Below are positions 18,616 through 27,337 of a DNA stretch of 64,000 bases, piece by piece (positions within the stretch are counted from its first letter, which is position 1; each line of letters begins with the position of its first letter). The DNA lies in contig NZ_CP053839.1 in assembly GCF_013201625.1 (NCBI RefSeq), positions 1,984,001 to 2,048,000 of the forward strand, given 5' to 3'. The stretch is from Aliarcobacter lanthieri. Lineage in GTDB: Bacteria; Campylobacterota; Campylobacteria; Campylobacterales; Arcobacteraceae. A program made the translations under genes and the position numbers. The notes beneath the pieces are model-generated. The model ran no database searches and was not told the origin of the DNA. It saw nothing but the letters and a program-made list of their open reading frames with translations.

Positions 18616-19474
18616 TTTTAGCCTTTAATTTTGGTATTTTATTTAAAAGATATTTTACATCACAATTTTCTATTTCTATTATAGAAAAAAAATCTTCACA
18701 AATTATTAAATATTTTCCATCTTCTTTATTTTCTAAATACTCAACTGATACTCTTTTCCCATCCTCTAGCCATTTTTGTGTACCAAAATATTTATTTTTT
18801 GGTAAGTTTATAAAATCAAGAGGATTTAACTCTTTTTCATTTTCATAAAAGAACTTTCCTTCTCTTACTCGTTCTAAATAAGAAAGAGTTCCTTTTAATT
18901 CTAGTTTTTCAAGTAAAATTTGTGCTAAAGAACGAATATAACTTCCCTCACTAACCGTTGCTTCAAAACTTATAAAAGGATGATTGTATTTTAAAAGCTT
19001 AATATCAAAAATATTCATAGTTGATTTTTTAAGTTCAAAATCTAAACCCTCTCTTGCTAGTTCATAAGCTTTTGCCCCATTTATTCTTTTTGCTGAGAAC
19101 TTTGGAGGGATATATTCAATCTCTCCTTTTAAATTATTGATTTGATTACGTAAAATATCTTCATTTACTTTTTTCTCAAAATCTATTTTTTCAACTCTTT
19201 CTATGTCAAAAGATTGAGATTGAACGCCCAACCAAATAACAGCTTTATATGTTTTTGGAGCTTTTTCTAAGTATTTAAAAAGTTTTGCATATTGACCAAA
19301 AGCAACTATTAAACAACCCTTTGCAAAAGGATCAAGTGTTCCACTAAATCCAGCTTTTTTATTTTTATATTTTCTTTTTATCTTATTTAAATAAAAATTA
19401 GAACTTATAAAAATAGGCTTATTTATCACTAAAAGTTTATTTACTTCACCTTTTTCATAAAACCTTTTTTGCAA
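18608..19474 (-). CDS. truB: tRNA pseudouridine-55 synthase
   Basis: Makes pseudouridine 55 in the T loop of tRNAs. The catalytic aspartate lies in AGFSGTLDPFAKGCLIVAFG, and the later family segments YIPPKFSAKRINGAKAYELAREG and SEGSYIRSLAQ are present. Length is 288 aa. It is separated from the helicase gene by 9 bases and overlaps ispE by 8, so it is an internal gene of a four-gene operon. Confidence 0.96.
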   Translation of the reverse strand: MQKRFYEKGEVNKLLVINKPIFISSNFYLNKIKRKYKNKKAGFSGTLDPFAKGCLIVAFGQYAKLFKYLEKAPKTYKAVIWLGVQSQSFDIERVEKIDFEKKVNEDILRNQINNLKGEIEYIPPKFSAKRINGAKAYELAREGLDFELKKSTMNIFDIKLLKYNHPFISFEATVSEGSYIRSLAQILLEKLELKGTLSYLERVREGKFFYENEKELNPLDFINLPKNKYFGTQKWLEDGKRVSVEYLENKEDGKYLIICEDFFSIIEIENCDVKYLLNKIPKLKAKID

Positions 19475-19483
19475 AACTAAAAC

Positions 19484-21538
19484 CTAAACTTTTTCTACAA
19501 ATGATGATAAAATATCTCTTTTTTGTCCACCAAAGTTTATAGTAAGTTTACAATCTTTACCAGCATTTACAACTTTTTCAACTCTTCCTGAACCAAAAAT
19601 TTTATGAGTTACCATATCACCTTTTTTAAATCCAGACTGTTTTTCTATAACCAAACTACCTTTTACTAAACCACTTTCAACCAAAAATCTACTTTTATTT
19701 AATTGAGTTCGTTTCCCTTTATAAAATCTTGAGTGCACAAAAGATAAAGTAAGATTATCCATAGCTCTTGTAAGTGCTACATATCCTAATCTTCGTTCTT
19801 CTTCTAAATCTGTTCCATCTCCAATTATGGGGAAAAACCCTTCCTCTAAACCTATAATAAATAGATGTTTAAATTCTAAACCTTTACTTGCATGAATACT
19901 CATCATAGATACAGCTTCTCCACTATATTCATCATTTTGACTTTCTAGCACTATTTCATTTAAAAAATCTTTTAAATCCAAATGAGGGTTTTGAATAAAA
20001 AAGTCTCTTATATATCCATAAAATTCATCAATATTTGCCTGTCTTTCAAATCCATCTGGAAGATTATCATAAGAAGCTCTATAATCAAATGTTTCTTCAA
20101 AACTATCTAATAATCTCATTTTAGAAGCATTCATCATCTCTCTTAAATCTAAAATAGATGCTTCAAAAACTTTTAATGTTCTTGCATTTTTTTTACCAAC
20201 AACTGCACTTAATTCATCAGCACTTAAATCTTGAATTAAATCAAATATTGATTTATTTAATTCATTTGATTTTTCTTCAAGTTTTTCTATTGTAGTTGCT
20301 CCAATACCTCTTTTTGGCTTATTTATAACTCTTTTAATAGAAAAATTATCACTTAAATTTATCAAAATTCTAAAATATGCTATTAAATCTTTTATCTCTG
20401 TTCTTTCGTAGAATTTCATTCCACCAACAAGTTTATAATTAAGTCCTGTTTTATTAAATCCTTCTTCTAAAGAACGGCTCAGTGCATTTACTCTAAATAA
20501 AATTGCTATATCTTTTGCACTTTCCCCACTTGCCATTAAAGATTTTATATCTTCTAATATTTTTCTTGTTTCATCATTTTCATCATTTGATTCATAAACT
20601 TTTATAGAGTTACCTTTTTGTCTAGTTCCTACAAGTATTTTACCTAATCTATCACGATTATGCTCTATTAAAGCATTTGCATGATGAAGTATTGTATCAG
20701 TTGAACGATAGTTATCTTCTAATTTTACAACAACTGCATTTTGAAAATATTCAGAAAAATTTAAAATATTTTTTATAGTTGCTCCACGCCATCCATAAAT
20801 ACTTTGATCATCATCACCAACTACACATAGATTATTATGATTTGTGCAAAGAAGCTTTAAAAGTCTATATTGTAACTCATTTGTATCTTGATATTCATCT
20901 ACCATTATGTATTGGTATTTATGGCTAGTATCTTTTGCTATTTTTTCATTATTTTTTAGAATCTTATATGGTAACAGTAACAAATCATCAAAATCAACAA
21001 GATTATTTTTCAATATATGTTCTTCATATAAAGCATAAATATCTGCAATTTCCGTATATAATTTACCTTGTGCTTGAGCTTTTACTTCAGTTGGAGATAA
21101 AATAGAGTTTTTATATCTTGAAATCTCAGAAGATAATAATGCAGAAGGGATATCTTTATTTATACTTTTCAAAATTCTTTTTTTATCATCACTATCAATA
21201 ATTATAAAGTTATTCTTTCTTTCTAATTCACTAATATAAAATTTTAAAAATAGTAACCCAAACTTATGAAAAGTACAAAGAAGTGGTGGAGTATTTATTG
21301 TAGAGTTGTCAAGTAAAGAGAAAGCTCTATCTCGCATCTCTGTCGCAGCTTTATTTGTAAACGTAAGAGTTAAAATAGATTTTGGATCTATTCCAATAGA
21401 GATTAAATAAGCCAATCTAGTTGTGATAGTTTTTGTTTTACCACTTCCAGCTCCAGCTAAAATAAGTAGTGGACCATCTATATGTTCTGCTGCAATTTTT
21501 TGCGATTTGTTTAATGTTTGTAATAAATTCTCAGACAT
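19484..21538 (-). CDS. UvrD/PcrA/Rep family DNA helicase
   Basis: Superfamily 1A 3'-5' helicase. Motif I (GAGSGKT) is at residues 29-35, motif II reads VDEYQDTN, motif III GDDDQSIYGWRGA, motif IV NYRST, motif V MSIHASKGLEFKHLFIIG, and motif VI GYVALTRA. Length 684 aa is typical. Which of UvrD, PcrA or Rep it corresponds to cannot be settled by eye. The Campylobacter equivalent next to truB is annotated Rep. It leads the minus-strand run through smpB and is divergent from the LysR gene. Confidence 0.93.
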   Translation of the reverse strand: MSENLLQTLNKSQKIAAEHIDGPLLILAGAGSGKTKTITTRLAYLISIGIDPKSILTLTFTNKAATEMRDRAFSLLDNSTINTPPLLCTFHKFGLLFLKFYISELERKNNFIIIDSDDKKRILKSINKDIPSALLSSEISRYKNSILSPTEVKAQAQGKLYTEIADIYALYEEHILKNNLVDFDDLLLLPYKILKNNEKIAKDTSHKYQYIMVDEYQDTNELQYRLLKLLCTNHNNLCVVGDDDQSIYGWRGATIKNILNFSEYFQNAVVVKLEDNYRSTDTILHHANALIEHNRDRLGKILVGTRQKGNSIKVYESNDENDETRKILEDIKSLMASGESAKDIAILFRVNALSRSLEEGFNKTGLNYKLVGGMKFYERTEIKDLIAYFRILINLSDNFSIKRVINKPKRGIGATTIEKLEEKSNELNKSIFDLIQDLSADELSAVVGKKNARTLKVFEASILDLREMMNASKMRLLDSFEETFDYRASYDNLPDGFERQANIDEFYGYIRDFFIQNPHLDLKDFLNEIVLESQNDEYSGEAVSMMSIHASKGLEFKHLFIIGLEEGFFPIIGDGTDLEEERRLGYVALTRAMDNLTLSFVHSRFYKGKRTQLNKSRFLVESGLVKGSLVIEKQSGFKKGDMVTHKIFGSGRVEKVVNAGKDCKLTINFGGQKRDILSSFVEKV

Positions 21539-21559
21539 CTCTTCTCCAATAGTTAAGAT

Positions 21560-21565
21560 ATTATA
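21560..21565 (-). promoter_or_regulatory. Putative -10 box of the helicase operon
   Basis: On the minus strand TATAAT lies 21 bases before the helicase ATG, followed by a GGAGA ribosome site. It sits in the 116-base divergent gap shared with the LysR gene. Confidence 0.45.
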
Positions 21566-21654
21566 TCATAAATATTATAAATAAATTATTTCTCTTAATT
21601 ATTCTATACATAAATAAATGTTATGATTTAGATAATTTATTTTTGGAGAACTTA

Positions 21655-22551
21655 ATGCTTACTGATTTTGCTAAATTAGAGACTTTTTTAACTGTTGTAA
21701 GAGAGAAGTCTTTCTCAAAAGCATCCGCAAAGCTAGGTATTTCACAACCAGCTGTAACACAACAAATGAAGTTTATAGAAGATTATTTAGATGTTCAAAT
21801 AGTTGATAGAAAGAAAAATGGTATAAAACTAACTAAAGAAGGTCAAATCTTATATGGAATTGCTCTTAAAATAGAGAAATGTATAAGTAATGCTGAAAAA
21901 GATTTATTAAAAATTATGAATAAAAATATAACTTTTGTATTTGGTGCTTCTTTTATAATAGGAAACTATATTCTTCCAAGATTTTTGAATAATTTAAAAG
22001 AAAATATACATAATGATGTATCTATAAATGTATCAGTTTCTCATGAAGCAATACAAGATTTACTTGACAAAAAAATTGATATAGCTCTTGTAGAAAACTA
22101 TATTGCAAATGATGAAATTATTTATAGAGAATGGATGGAAGATGAGATTGTAATATTCTCTAATCAAAAACTTCCAGCAAAAGCAAAGCCTGAAGATTTA
22201 TTATCTTATAAATGGATTTGTAGAAATCCTGAATCAAATACTGGTTCAATATTTAAAGAGAGTTTAGAAAAAGCAAATTATCCTGATTGTGACACATTTG
22301 AAGTAACAAGTGAAGTAACAAGTGCGACAACTATTGTTCAAACTGTTTTACACTCTGATAAAAACTCAACTCCTGCTGTCTCTATTGTATCAAGAAATGC
22401 TATTGAATCTTTACTTAAATCTGGTGCTTTATATGAATCACGAATTGGTAACCAAAAGATGTTAAGAAAACTATATATTGCATATAGAAAAGATAGAAAA
22501 CATGATGCATTTATAGAAAATGTTGTAGATTACTTATTAAAAATTAAATAG
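21655..22551 (+). CDS. LysR family transcriptional regulator
   Basis: A 298-aa regulator. The N-terminal winged helix-turn-helix is clear: residues about 3-60, LETFLTVVREKSFSKASAKL then ISQPAVTQQMKFIE, followed by the linker IVDRKKNGIKLTKEG. The C-terminal half is the periplasmic-binding-protein-like effector domain. The ATG at 21655 was chosen because TTTGGAGAA lies 4 bases upstream; an in-frame TTG at 21643 overlaps that ribosome site and is unlikely. Divergent from the helicase operon. Target and effector are unknown: no metabolic gene is paired with it. Confidence 0.93.
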   Translation: MLTDFAKLETFLTVVREKSFSKASAKLGISQPAVTQQMKFIEDYLDVQIVDRKKNGIKLTKEGQILYGIALKIEKCISNAEKDLLKIMNKNITFVFGASFIIGNYILPRFLNNLKENIHNDVSINVSVSHEAIQDLLDKKIDIALVENYIANDEIIYREWMEDEIVIFSNQKLPAKAKPEDLLSYKWICRNPESNTGSIFKESLEKANYPDCDTFEVTSEVTSATTIVQTVLHSDKNSTPAVSIVSRNAIESLLKSGALYESRIGNQKMLRKLYIAYRKDRKHDAFIENVVDYLLKIK

Positions 22552-22569
22552 CAAATACGCTATTTAATT
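22542..22569. terminator. Hairpin between the LysR and radical SAM genes
   Basis: An 11-bp perfect inverted repeat (AATTAAATAGC / GCTATTTAATT) with a 6-base loop contains the LysR stop codon. It lies between two convergent genes and probably ends both transcripts. Confidence 0.65.
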
Positions 22570-22584
22570 CATTATCCTTACAAA

Positions 22585-23550
22585 TCAATAATTAAAGCCT
22601 TTTTCTTCTAAAGCAATCCTAATATTTTTCATCTGTTGATGCTTATTTTTACACCACATTGGAGATAAAAGTGTATCATCATCTATTCCAGCAGTTATTC
22701 GCTGAACAGAAATATTAGAAGGTAAATCTACAATAGATTTTACAACTGTATCAATATATAATTCTTCAGTTATTGGTATAAATCTACCTTTTCTATACTC
22801 ATTTGTTAGAAGAGTATGTTTTACAACATAAAGTGGATGAAATTTGATACTATCAACTTTCAAATCAATAGTTTGTTTAAAAGTTTCTAGCATCATTTCT
22901 TGATTTTCATCTGGTAAACCATAAATTAAATGCCCACAAACCTTTAAGCCTTTATCTTTTGTTCTTTTTATCCAGTACTTCATATTTTCAACATCATCTG
23001 CACGATTTATTTTATCTAGTGTTTTTTGAAAAAAGCTTTGTATTCCATACTCTATCCATACTTCTTTATCTTTAGATTTTTCATATAAAAAATCTAAAAT
23101 TTCATCTGTTACACAATCTGTTCTTGTACCTATACTAAGTCCTATTACATCGTCAAAACTAAGTGCTTTTTCATATAAAGTTTTTAAGGTATAAAAAGGG
23201 GCATAAGTATTTGTAAAAGATTGAAAATATACTATAAATTTTTTCGCTTTAAATTTATTTTGAAGTCTTTTTTTAGTAGCCAAGAATTGCATTTCTAATT
23301 GCTTTAGCTGATTTTCTAAAAATGGATTAGATTCTACATTTGGATTTAATTTAAACTTTGTTTTTTTTTCTTGTAAGTTTGGACTGAAAGAGTCATTTTC
23401 ACAAAAAGAGCAACCTCCTTTTGCTTTTGTTCCATCAATATTTGGACATGTAAATCCAGATATTGATATAGGAACTTTATAAACTTTTTCACCAAATTTA
23501 TTTTTAAAATATCTTCCGATAGTTAAAACATCTTTCAAATCATTACTCAT
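22585..23550 (-). CDS. TIGR01212-type radical SAM protein (YhcC-like)
   Basis: Radical SAM enzyme of 321 aa with the variant cluster motif of the YhcC family: a Cys in FTCPNIDGTKAKGGC followed by CSFC. Other family segments are YFQSFTNTYAP, GLSIGTRTDC, WIEYGIQSFF and HLIYGLPDE. The family has no settled reaction as far as I know. It overlaps the purF stop by one base and ends the purF transcript. Confident on family, not on role. Confidence 0.88.
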   Translation of the reverse strand: MSNDLKDVLTIGRYFKNKFGEKVYKVPISISGFTCPNIDGTKAKGGCSFCENDSFSPNLQEKKTKFKLNPNVESNPFLENQLKQLEMQFLATKKRLQNKFKAKKFIVYFQSFTNTYAPFYTLKTLYEKALSFDDVIGLSIGTRTDCVTDEILDFLYEKSKDKEVWIEYGIQSFFQKTLDKINRADDVENMKYWIKRTKDKGLKVCGHLIYGLPDENQEMMLETFKQTIDLKVDSIKFHPLYVVKHTLLTNEYRKGRFIPITEELYIDTVVKSIVDLPSNISVQRITAGIDDDTLLSPMWCKNKHQQMKNIRIALEEKGFNY

Positions 23551-24896
23551 TATGCTTTTACGAAGTAATCTCCATCAAAACTCTCTAGTGCATAGTGTCT
23601 ATCATCTCCTATAGCACCTATTAAATCATCTATTGAAAGATATTCTAAACTATCAGCTTCAATATATTTACAAACCTCATCTTTTGTCATTTGAGTAGAA
23701 ATTAACTCTTCTTTTGTTGGAGTATCTATTCCATAAAAACAAGGAAATTTTATTTCTGGACTTGCAACTCTAAAGTGAACCTCTTTTGCTCCAGCTTCTT
23801 TTAACATTCTTACTATTCTTTTTGATGTAGTTCCTCTTACAATTGAATCATCAATAACAAGTAATGTTTTACCTTGGATAATTGATCCCATAGGACTTAA
23901 TTTCATTCTAACTTTTAAATTTCTCATCTCTTGTGTTGGCTCAATAAATGTTCTTCCAACATAGTGATTTCTTATGATTCCATATTTAAAAGGAACTCCA
24001 CTTTGCGCAGAATATCCTAAAGCTGCTGGAACTCCACTATCAGGAACTGGTACAACCATATCAAATTTAATTTTATTATTTATATCATTTTTTGCTAGTG
24101 CTTTACCCATGTTTTCTCTAGTTGTATATACATTTTTACCATCAATTACAGAATCTGGTCTAGCAAAATATACATATTCAAATGCACAAGGTCTAAATTC
24201 TGGCTCATAAAGTTGTATTGATTCAGGTTCATCAGATTCACCAAAAATCAACATTTCTCCTGGCCTTACATCTCTTATAAACTCTGCTCCAACTAAATCA
24301 AACGCACATGTTTCACTAGCAACTATATATCCACCACTCTTTAATTTTCCTAAAGACAGAGGTCTAATTCCGTATTTATCTCTAATTACAAACTGTTTAC
24401 TTCTACTTTGAACAATAAAACAATAAGCTCCAATAGTTCTAGTTAGTGCTTCAATAATTCTATCTTTTAAATGATCTTTTGTATTTTTTGCAATTAAATG
24501 TATTAAGTTTTCTGTATCCATTCCAGTTTGGAAAATAGCACCTTTATCTATTAAATCTTGTCTAACTTCATCTTTATTTATAAGATTTCCATTGTGAACG
24601 ATTGATATTTCACCTAATTTATATTTTGCATAAATTGGCTGTGCATCTAAAACTGAATCTCTTCCAGCTGTTGCATATCTATTGTGACCTATTGCCATGT
24701 CACCTTTTAGATATGATAATGCTTCTTCTTTGAAAACTTCAGAAACCAAACCTCTATCTTTTTTAGTATATATTTTTCCATCGCATGATGATGAAATTCC
24801 AGTTGCCTCTTGACCTCTATGTTGCATTGCAAAAAGGGCTATTGAAGCTAGTCTTGCAGCATTATCATTTCCATAAATTCCTACTATTGCACACAT
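23550..24896 (-). CDS. purF: Amidophosphoribosyltransferase
   Basis: First committed enzyme of purine synthesis (PRPP plus glutamine to phosphoribosylamine). The nucleophile is Cys2 in MCAIVGIYGN, so no propeptide needs removal beyond the initiator Met. The glutaminase domain has MQHRGQEATGI and GHNRYATAG; the PRPP loop is LLVIDDSIVRGTTSKRIV. Length is 448 aa. The protein has no C-terminal CxxC region typical of Bacillus Fe-S types. It is 15 bases downstream of dapB. Other purine genes (purC, purS, purQ) are at 53664-55583. Confidence 0.97.
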   Translation of the reverse strand: MCAIVGIYGNDNAARLASIALFAMQHRGQEATGISSSCDGKIYTKKDRGLVSEVFKEEALSYLKGDMAIGHNRYATAGRDSVLDAQPIYAKYKLGEISIVHNGNLINKDEVRQDLIDKGAIFQTGMDTENLIHLIAKNTKDHLKDRIIEALTRTIGAYCFIVQSRSKQFVIRDKYGIRPLSLGKLKSGGYIVASETCAFDLVGAEFIRDVRPGEMLIFGESDEPESIQLYEPEFRPCAFEYVYFARPDSVIDGKNVYTTRENMGKALAKNDINNKIKFDMVVPVPDSGVPAALGYSAQSGVPFKYGIIRNHYVGRTFIEPTQEMRNLKVRMKLSPMGSIIQGKTLLVIDDSIVRGTTSKRIVRMLKEAGAKEVHFRVASPEIKFPCFYGIDTPTKEELISTQMTKDEVCKYIEADSLEYLSIDDLIGAIGDDRHYALESFDGDYFVKA

Positions 24897-24911
24897 TGTT
24901 GATTTTCCTTA

Positions 24912-25685
24912 TTATAGCCCTAAAGCATCATTGATTGAGTAAAGATTTGCATCTTTTCTTACTATCCATTTTGCAACTTTAATTGCACCTTTTGAGAAAG
25001 TATTTCTTGCAGTTGCTGTATGATTTAACTCTAAAAATTCTCCATCATTATAAAAACCAACTGTATGTCGTCCAACAATATCTCCACCTCTTAAAGCCAT
25101 AACTGCAATTTCATCTTTTGTTCTAGCTCCAATTTGTCCATCTCTTCCAGATATTCTAACTTCATCTAAATTCAAATCTCTTGAATTTGCTGCATGTTCA
25201 GCCAAAGTTAAAGCAGTTCCTGAAGGAGAATCAACTTTATGTCTATGATGTTGTTCTACAATTTCTATATCAAAATCTCTTAATGTTTTTGAGGCAAGTG
25301 CAACAAGTTTATTTAAAACTGCTACACCTAAACTCATATTTGTTGCGTATAAAATAGGTACAAGCTTACTAGCTTCTAGAAGTAAATTTTGCTGGTGTTT
25401 ATTCAATCCAGTTGTAGCAATAACTAAAGCTTTTCTTTTCCCACCTTCAACAATAGCATTCAAAAGCTCTTCTGTTCCAGTAGGACTTGAAAAATCAATA
25501 ATTACATCACTTTCATCAAATAATACATTGATATCATTTGTTACAACTGTATTTTCAGGTAAAACTTTTTCTAATTTCTTTAGAACATGAACGCAAGATA
25601 ATACTGCTTCTTTATCATTTTTTAAGTCATCAATTAAAAGTGAACCAACTCTTCCTGTACTTCCTAAAATACCTATTTTAACCAT
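24912..25685 (-). CDS. dapB: 4-hydroxy-tetrahydrodipicolinate reductase
   Basis: NAD(P)H reductase of lysine and diaminopimelate synthesis. Signatures: [11 protein letters not shown] (nucleotide loop), [20 protein letters not shown] (catalytic His and substrate lysine), and HTVGFY. The start ATG at 25685 gives 257 aa and begins MVKIGILG, with AAGGA 8 bases upstream. An in-frame upstream start at 25754 would add a meaningless tail overlapping trxB and is rejected. It lies 11 bases after trxB. Confidence 0.96.
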   Translation of the reverse strand: MVKIGILGSTGRVGSLLIDDLKNDKEAVLSCVHVLKKLEKVLPENTVVTNDINVLFDESDVIIDFSSPTGTEELLNAIVEGGKRKALVIATTGLNKHQQNLLLEASKLVPILYATNMSLGVAVLNKLVALASKTLRDFDIEIVEQHHRHKVDSPSGTALTLAEHAANSRDLNLDEVRISGRDGQIGARTKDEIAVMALRGGDIVGRHTVGFYNDGEFLELNHTATARNTFSKGAIKVAKWIVRKDANLYSINDALGL

Positions 25686-25696
25686 TAAAATATTCC

Positions 25697-26626
25697 TTAT
25701 CCTAAATATTCGATTATATCGACTGCTGCCGTTGCACCATCTCCTGCTGCACAAACTACTTGTTTAGCTGCATCAATTCTTATGTCACCAGCTGCCCAAA
25801 GTCCTTTTACACTTGTTCTCATTTTTAAATCAACAACAACTTCACCAGTATCTCTTACATCACATAAGAATGTTCCATCTACTTGTTTTAAAGGAGCATT
25901 TAACACATTTCTACCAACAAATACAAAAACACCTGGTGTTGGTAAATCTCGGATTTCACCTGTTTTATTACATTTTACTTTTAGTCCAGTTACACCACTA
26001 GCATCTCCAAAAACTTCTTCAACACTTACATTTGTAACTTCTTCTATATTTTCAGTTTTTTTAACATGTTCAATTGTACTTGGTGCTGCTCTATATGTAT
26101 CTCTTCTATGTACTAAATATACTTTGCTGCACATTTTTGATAAGTAATAAGCTTCTTCTAAAGCAGAATCTCCTCCACCAATTACAGCAACTTCTTTACC
26201 TCTATAAAAGAATCCATCACAAGTAGCACAAGTAGAAACACCTCTTCCAAAGAATTCATCTTCACCTTTAAAACCTGCTCTTCTTGGAACTGAACCAGTA
26301 GCTATTAAAACTGATCTTGCTTCAAATTCTCTATTATCATTTGTTAAAATTTTAAAAGTATCTCCAGTTTTTGTGATAGTATCAACTTGAGCCATTTCAT
26401 GTTTTAATCCAAATTTTTGGCATTGTTCAGGCCAAGATGCCATTAAATCCATACCAGTCATAACAGCACCTTGTCCTGGATAGTTTTCAATTTCTGATGA
26501 ACCTGTGATTTGTCCTCCTGGCATACCCATTTCGAACATAACAACATCTTTCAATCCACCTCTAGTAGCATATAATCCAGCAGTTAATCCAGCTGGTCCT
26601 CCACCGATAATCGCTAAATCTAACAT
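25697..26626 (-). CDS. trxB: Thioredoxin reductase
   Basis: FAD/NADPH flavoenzyme that reduces thioredoxin. FAD loop [15 protein letters not shown] is at the N-terminus, the redox pair is C133-A-T-C136-D, the NADPH loop is [15 protein letters not shown], and the C-terminal GLWAAGDIR closes the FAD site. Length 309 aa is normal. The thioredoxin gene lies 202 bases upstream on the same strand, each with its own signals. It heads a trxB-dapB-purF-radical SAM run. Confidence 0.97.
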   Translation of the reverse strand: MLDLAIIGGGPAGLTAGLYATRGGLKDVVMFEMGMPGGQITGSSEIENYPGQGAVMTGMDLMASWPEQCQKFGLKHEMAQVDTITKTGDTFKILTNDNREFEARSVLIATGSVPRRAGFKGEDEFFGRGVSTCATCDGFFYRGKEVAVIGGGDSALEEAYYLSKMCSKVYLVHRRDTYRAAPSTIEHVKKTENIEEVTNVSVEEVFGDASGVTGLKVKCNKTGEIRDLPTPGVFVFVGRNVLNAPLKQVDGTFLCDVRDTGEVVVDLKMRTSVKGLWAAGDIRIDAAKQVVCAAGDGATAAVDIIEYLG

Positions 26627-26693
26627 CTTAACTCCTTATTTCGTTAGTATAAATGCACCATATTTGAAATGGTACTAAAAAATTTTGTAAGCT

Positions 26694-26699
26694 ATTATA
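26694..26699 (-). promoter_or_regulatory. Putative -10 box of trxB
   Basis: TATAAT on the minus strand, about 68 bases before the trxB ATG. A short inverted repeat (ACCAT / ATGGT, 7-base spacer, near 26657-26673) lies between it and the start and could be a regulator site or a leader hairpin. Confidence 0.35.
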
Positions 26700-26770
26700 A
26701 AAGAACAAACAAAACTGAGGAAAAATTTTATCATTTAATATTTTATGTCTGTCTTAAATAGTTTTTCTAA

Positions 26771-26803
26771 TAAAAAAAAGGAAGATGAAAAACACCTTCC
26801 TTT
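26771..26803 (-). terminator. Rho-independent terminator of trxA
   Basis: On the minus strand an 8-bp stem (AAAGGAAG / CTTCCTTT) with an 11-base loop is followed by a run of T. It is 25 bases after the trxA stop and separates trxA from trxB. Confidence 0.8.
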
Positions 26804-26828
26804 AAACTTCATATAATTAATTTTCAAA

Positions 26829-27146
26829 TTATAATAAAGAGTTAATTTTATCTGTTAATGCTTGTTTTGAAGTAGCACCAATTAGTTGATCTACAACCTC
26901 TCCATTTTTCATAAAAATAATTGTAGGGATAGATCTAATTCCATATTTTACTGCTAGGTCTTGTTCTTCATCTGTATTTACTTTGCAAATATTTGCTTTT
27001 CCTTCAAAGTCACCAGCTAATTCGTCAATAACTGGAGCAATCATTCTACAAGGTCCACACCATGGAGCCCAGAAATCCACTAAAGATACACCGTTATTTG
27101 TTACTTCTGCAAAATTTGAAGCCGTTAATTCAATATATTTTCCCAT
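26829..27146 (-). CDS. trxA: Thioredoxin
   Basis: A 105-aa cytosolic disulfide reductase. The active site is W29-C30-G-P-C33 in VDFWAPWCGPCRMIAP; the cis-proline loop IRSIPTIIFMKNGE is intact. It is probably monocistronic, with a terminator following. The reductase gene trxB lies just downstream. The 191-base gap to the divergent alaS should hold both promoters. Confidence 0.98.
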   Translation of the reverse strand: MGKYIELTASNFAEVTNNGVSLVDFWAPWCGPCRMIAPVIDELAGDFEGKANICKVNTDEEQDLAVKYGIRSIPTIIFMKNGEVVDQLIGATSKQALTDKINSLL

Positions 27147-27337
27147 TTTATTTCCTTTTATTAGATTTTTATAAACATAAGTTCTAATTATATTTGTATG
27201 ATTAAAACAAAAATATTATATCTTTAGATAACTTAAATTTTGTTTTTGTAGTCTAATATTTTTATAAATTTTATAAACAAAGCTAAATGATTTTTTGGAT
27301 ACTATATTAGAAAAATATTTATATATGGAAAAAATTA

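Noticed and set aside
25686-25754. Upstream start extending dapB into trxB
   Set aside because: The added residues have no similarity to DapB, and the ATG at 25685 has a good ribosome site directly before the conserved N-terminus.
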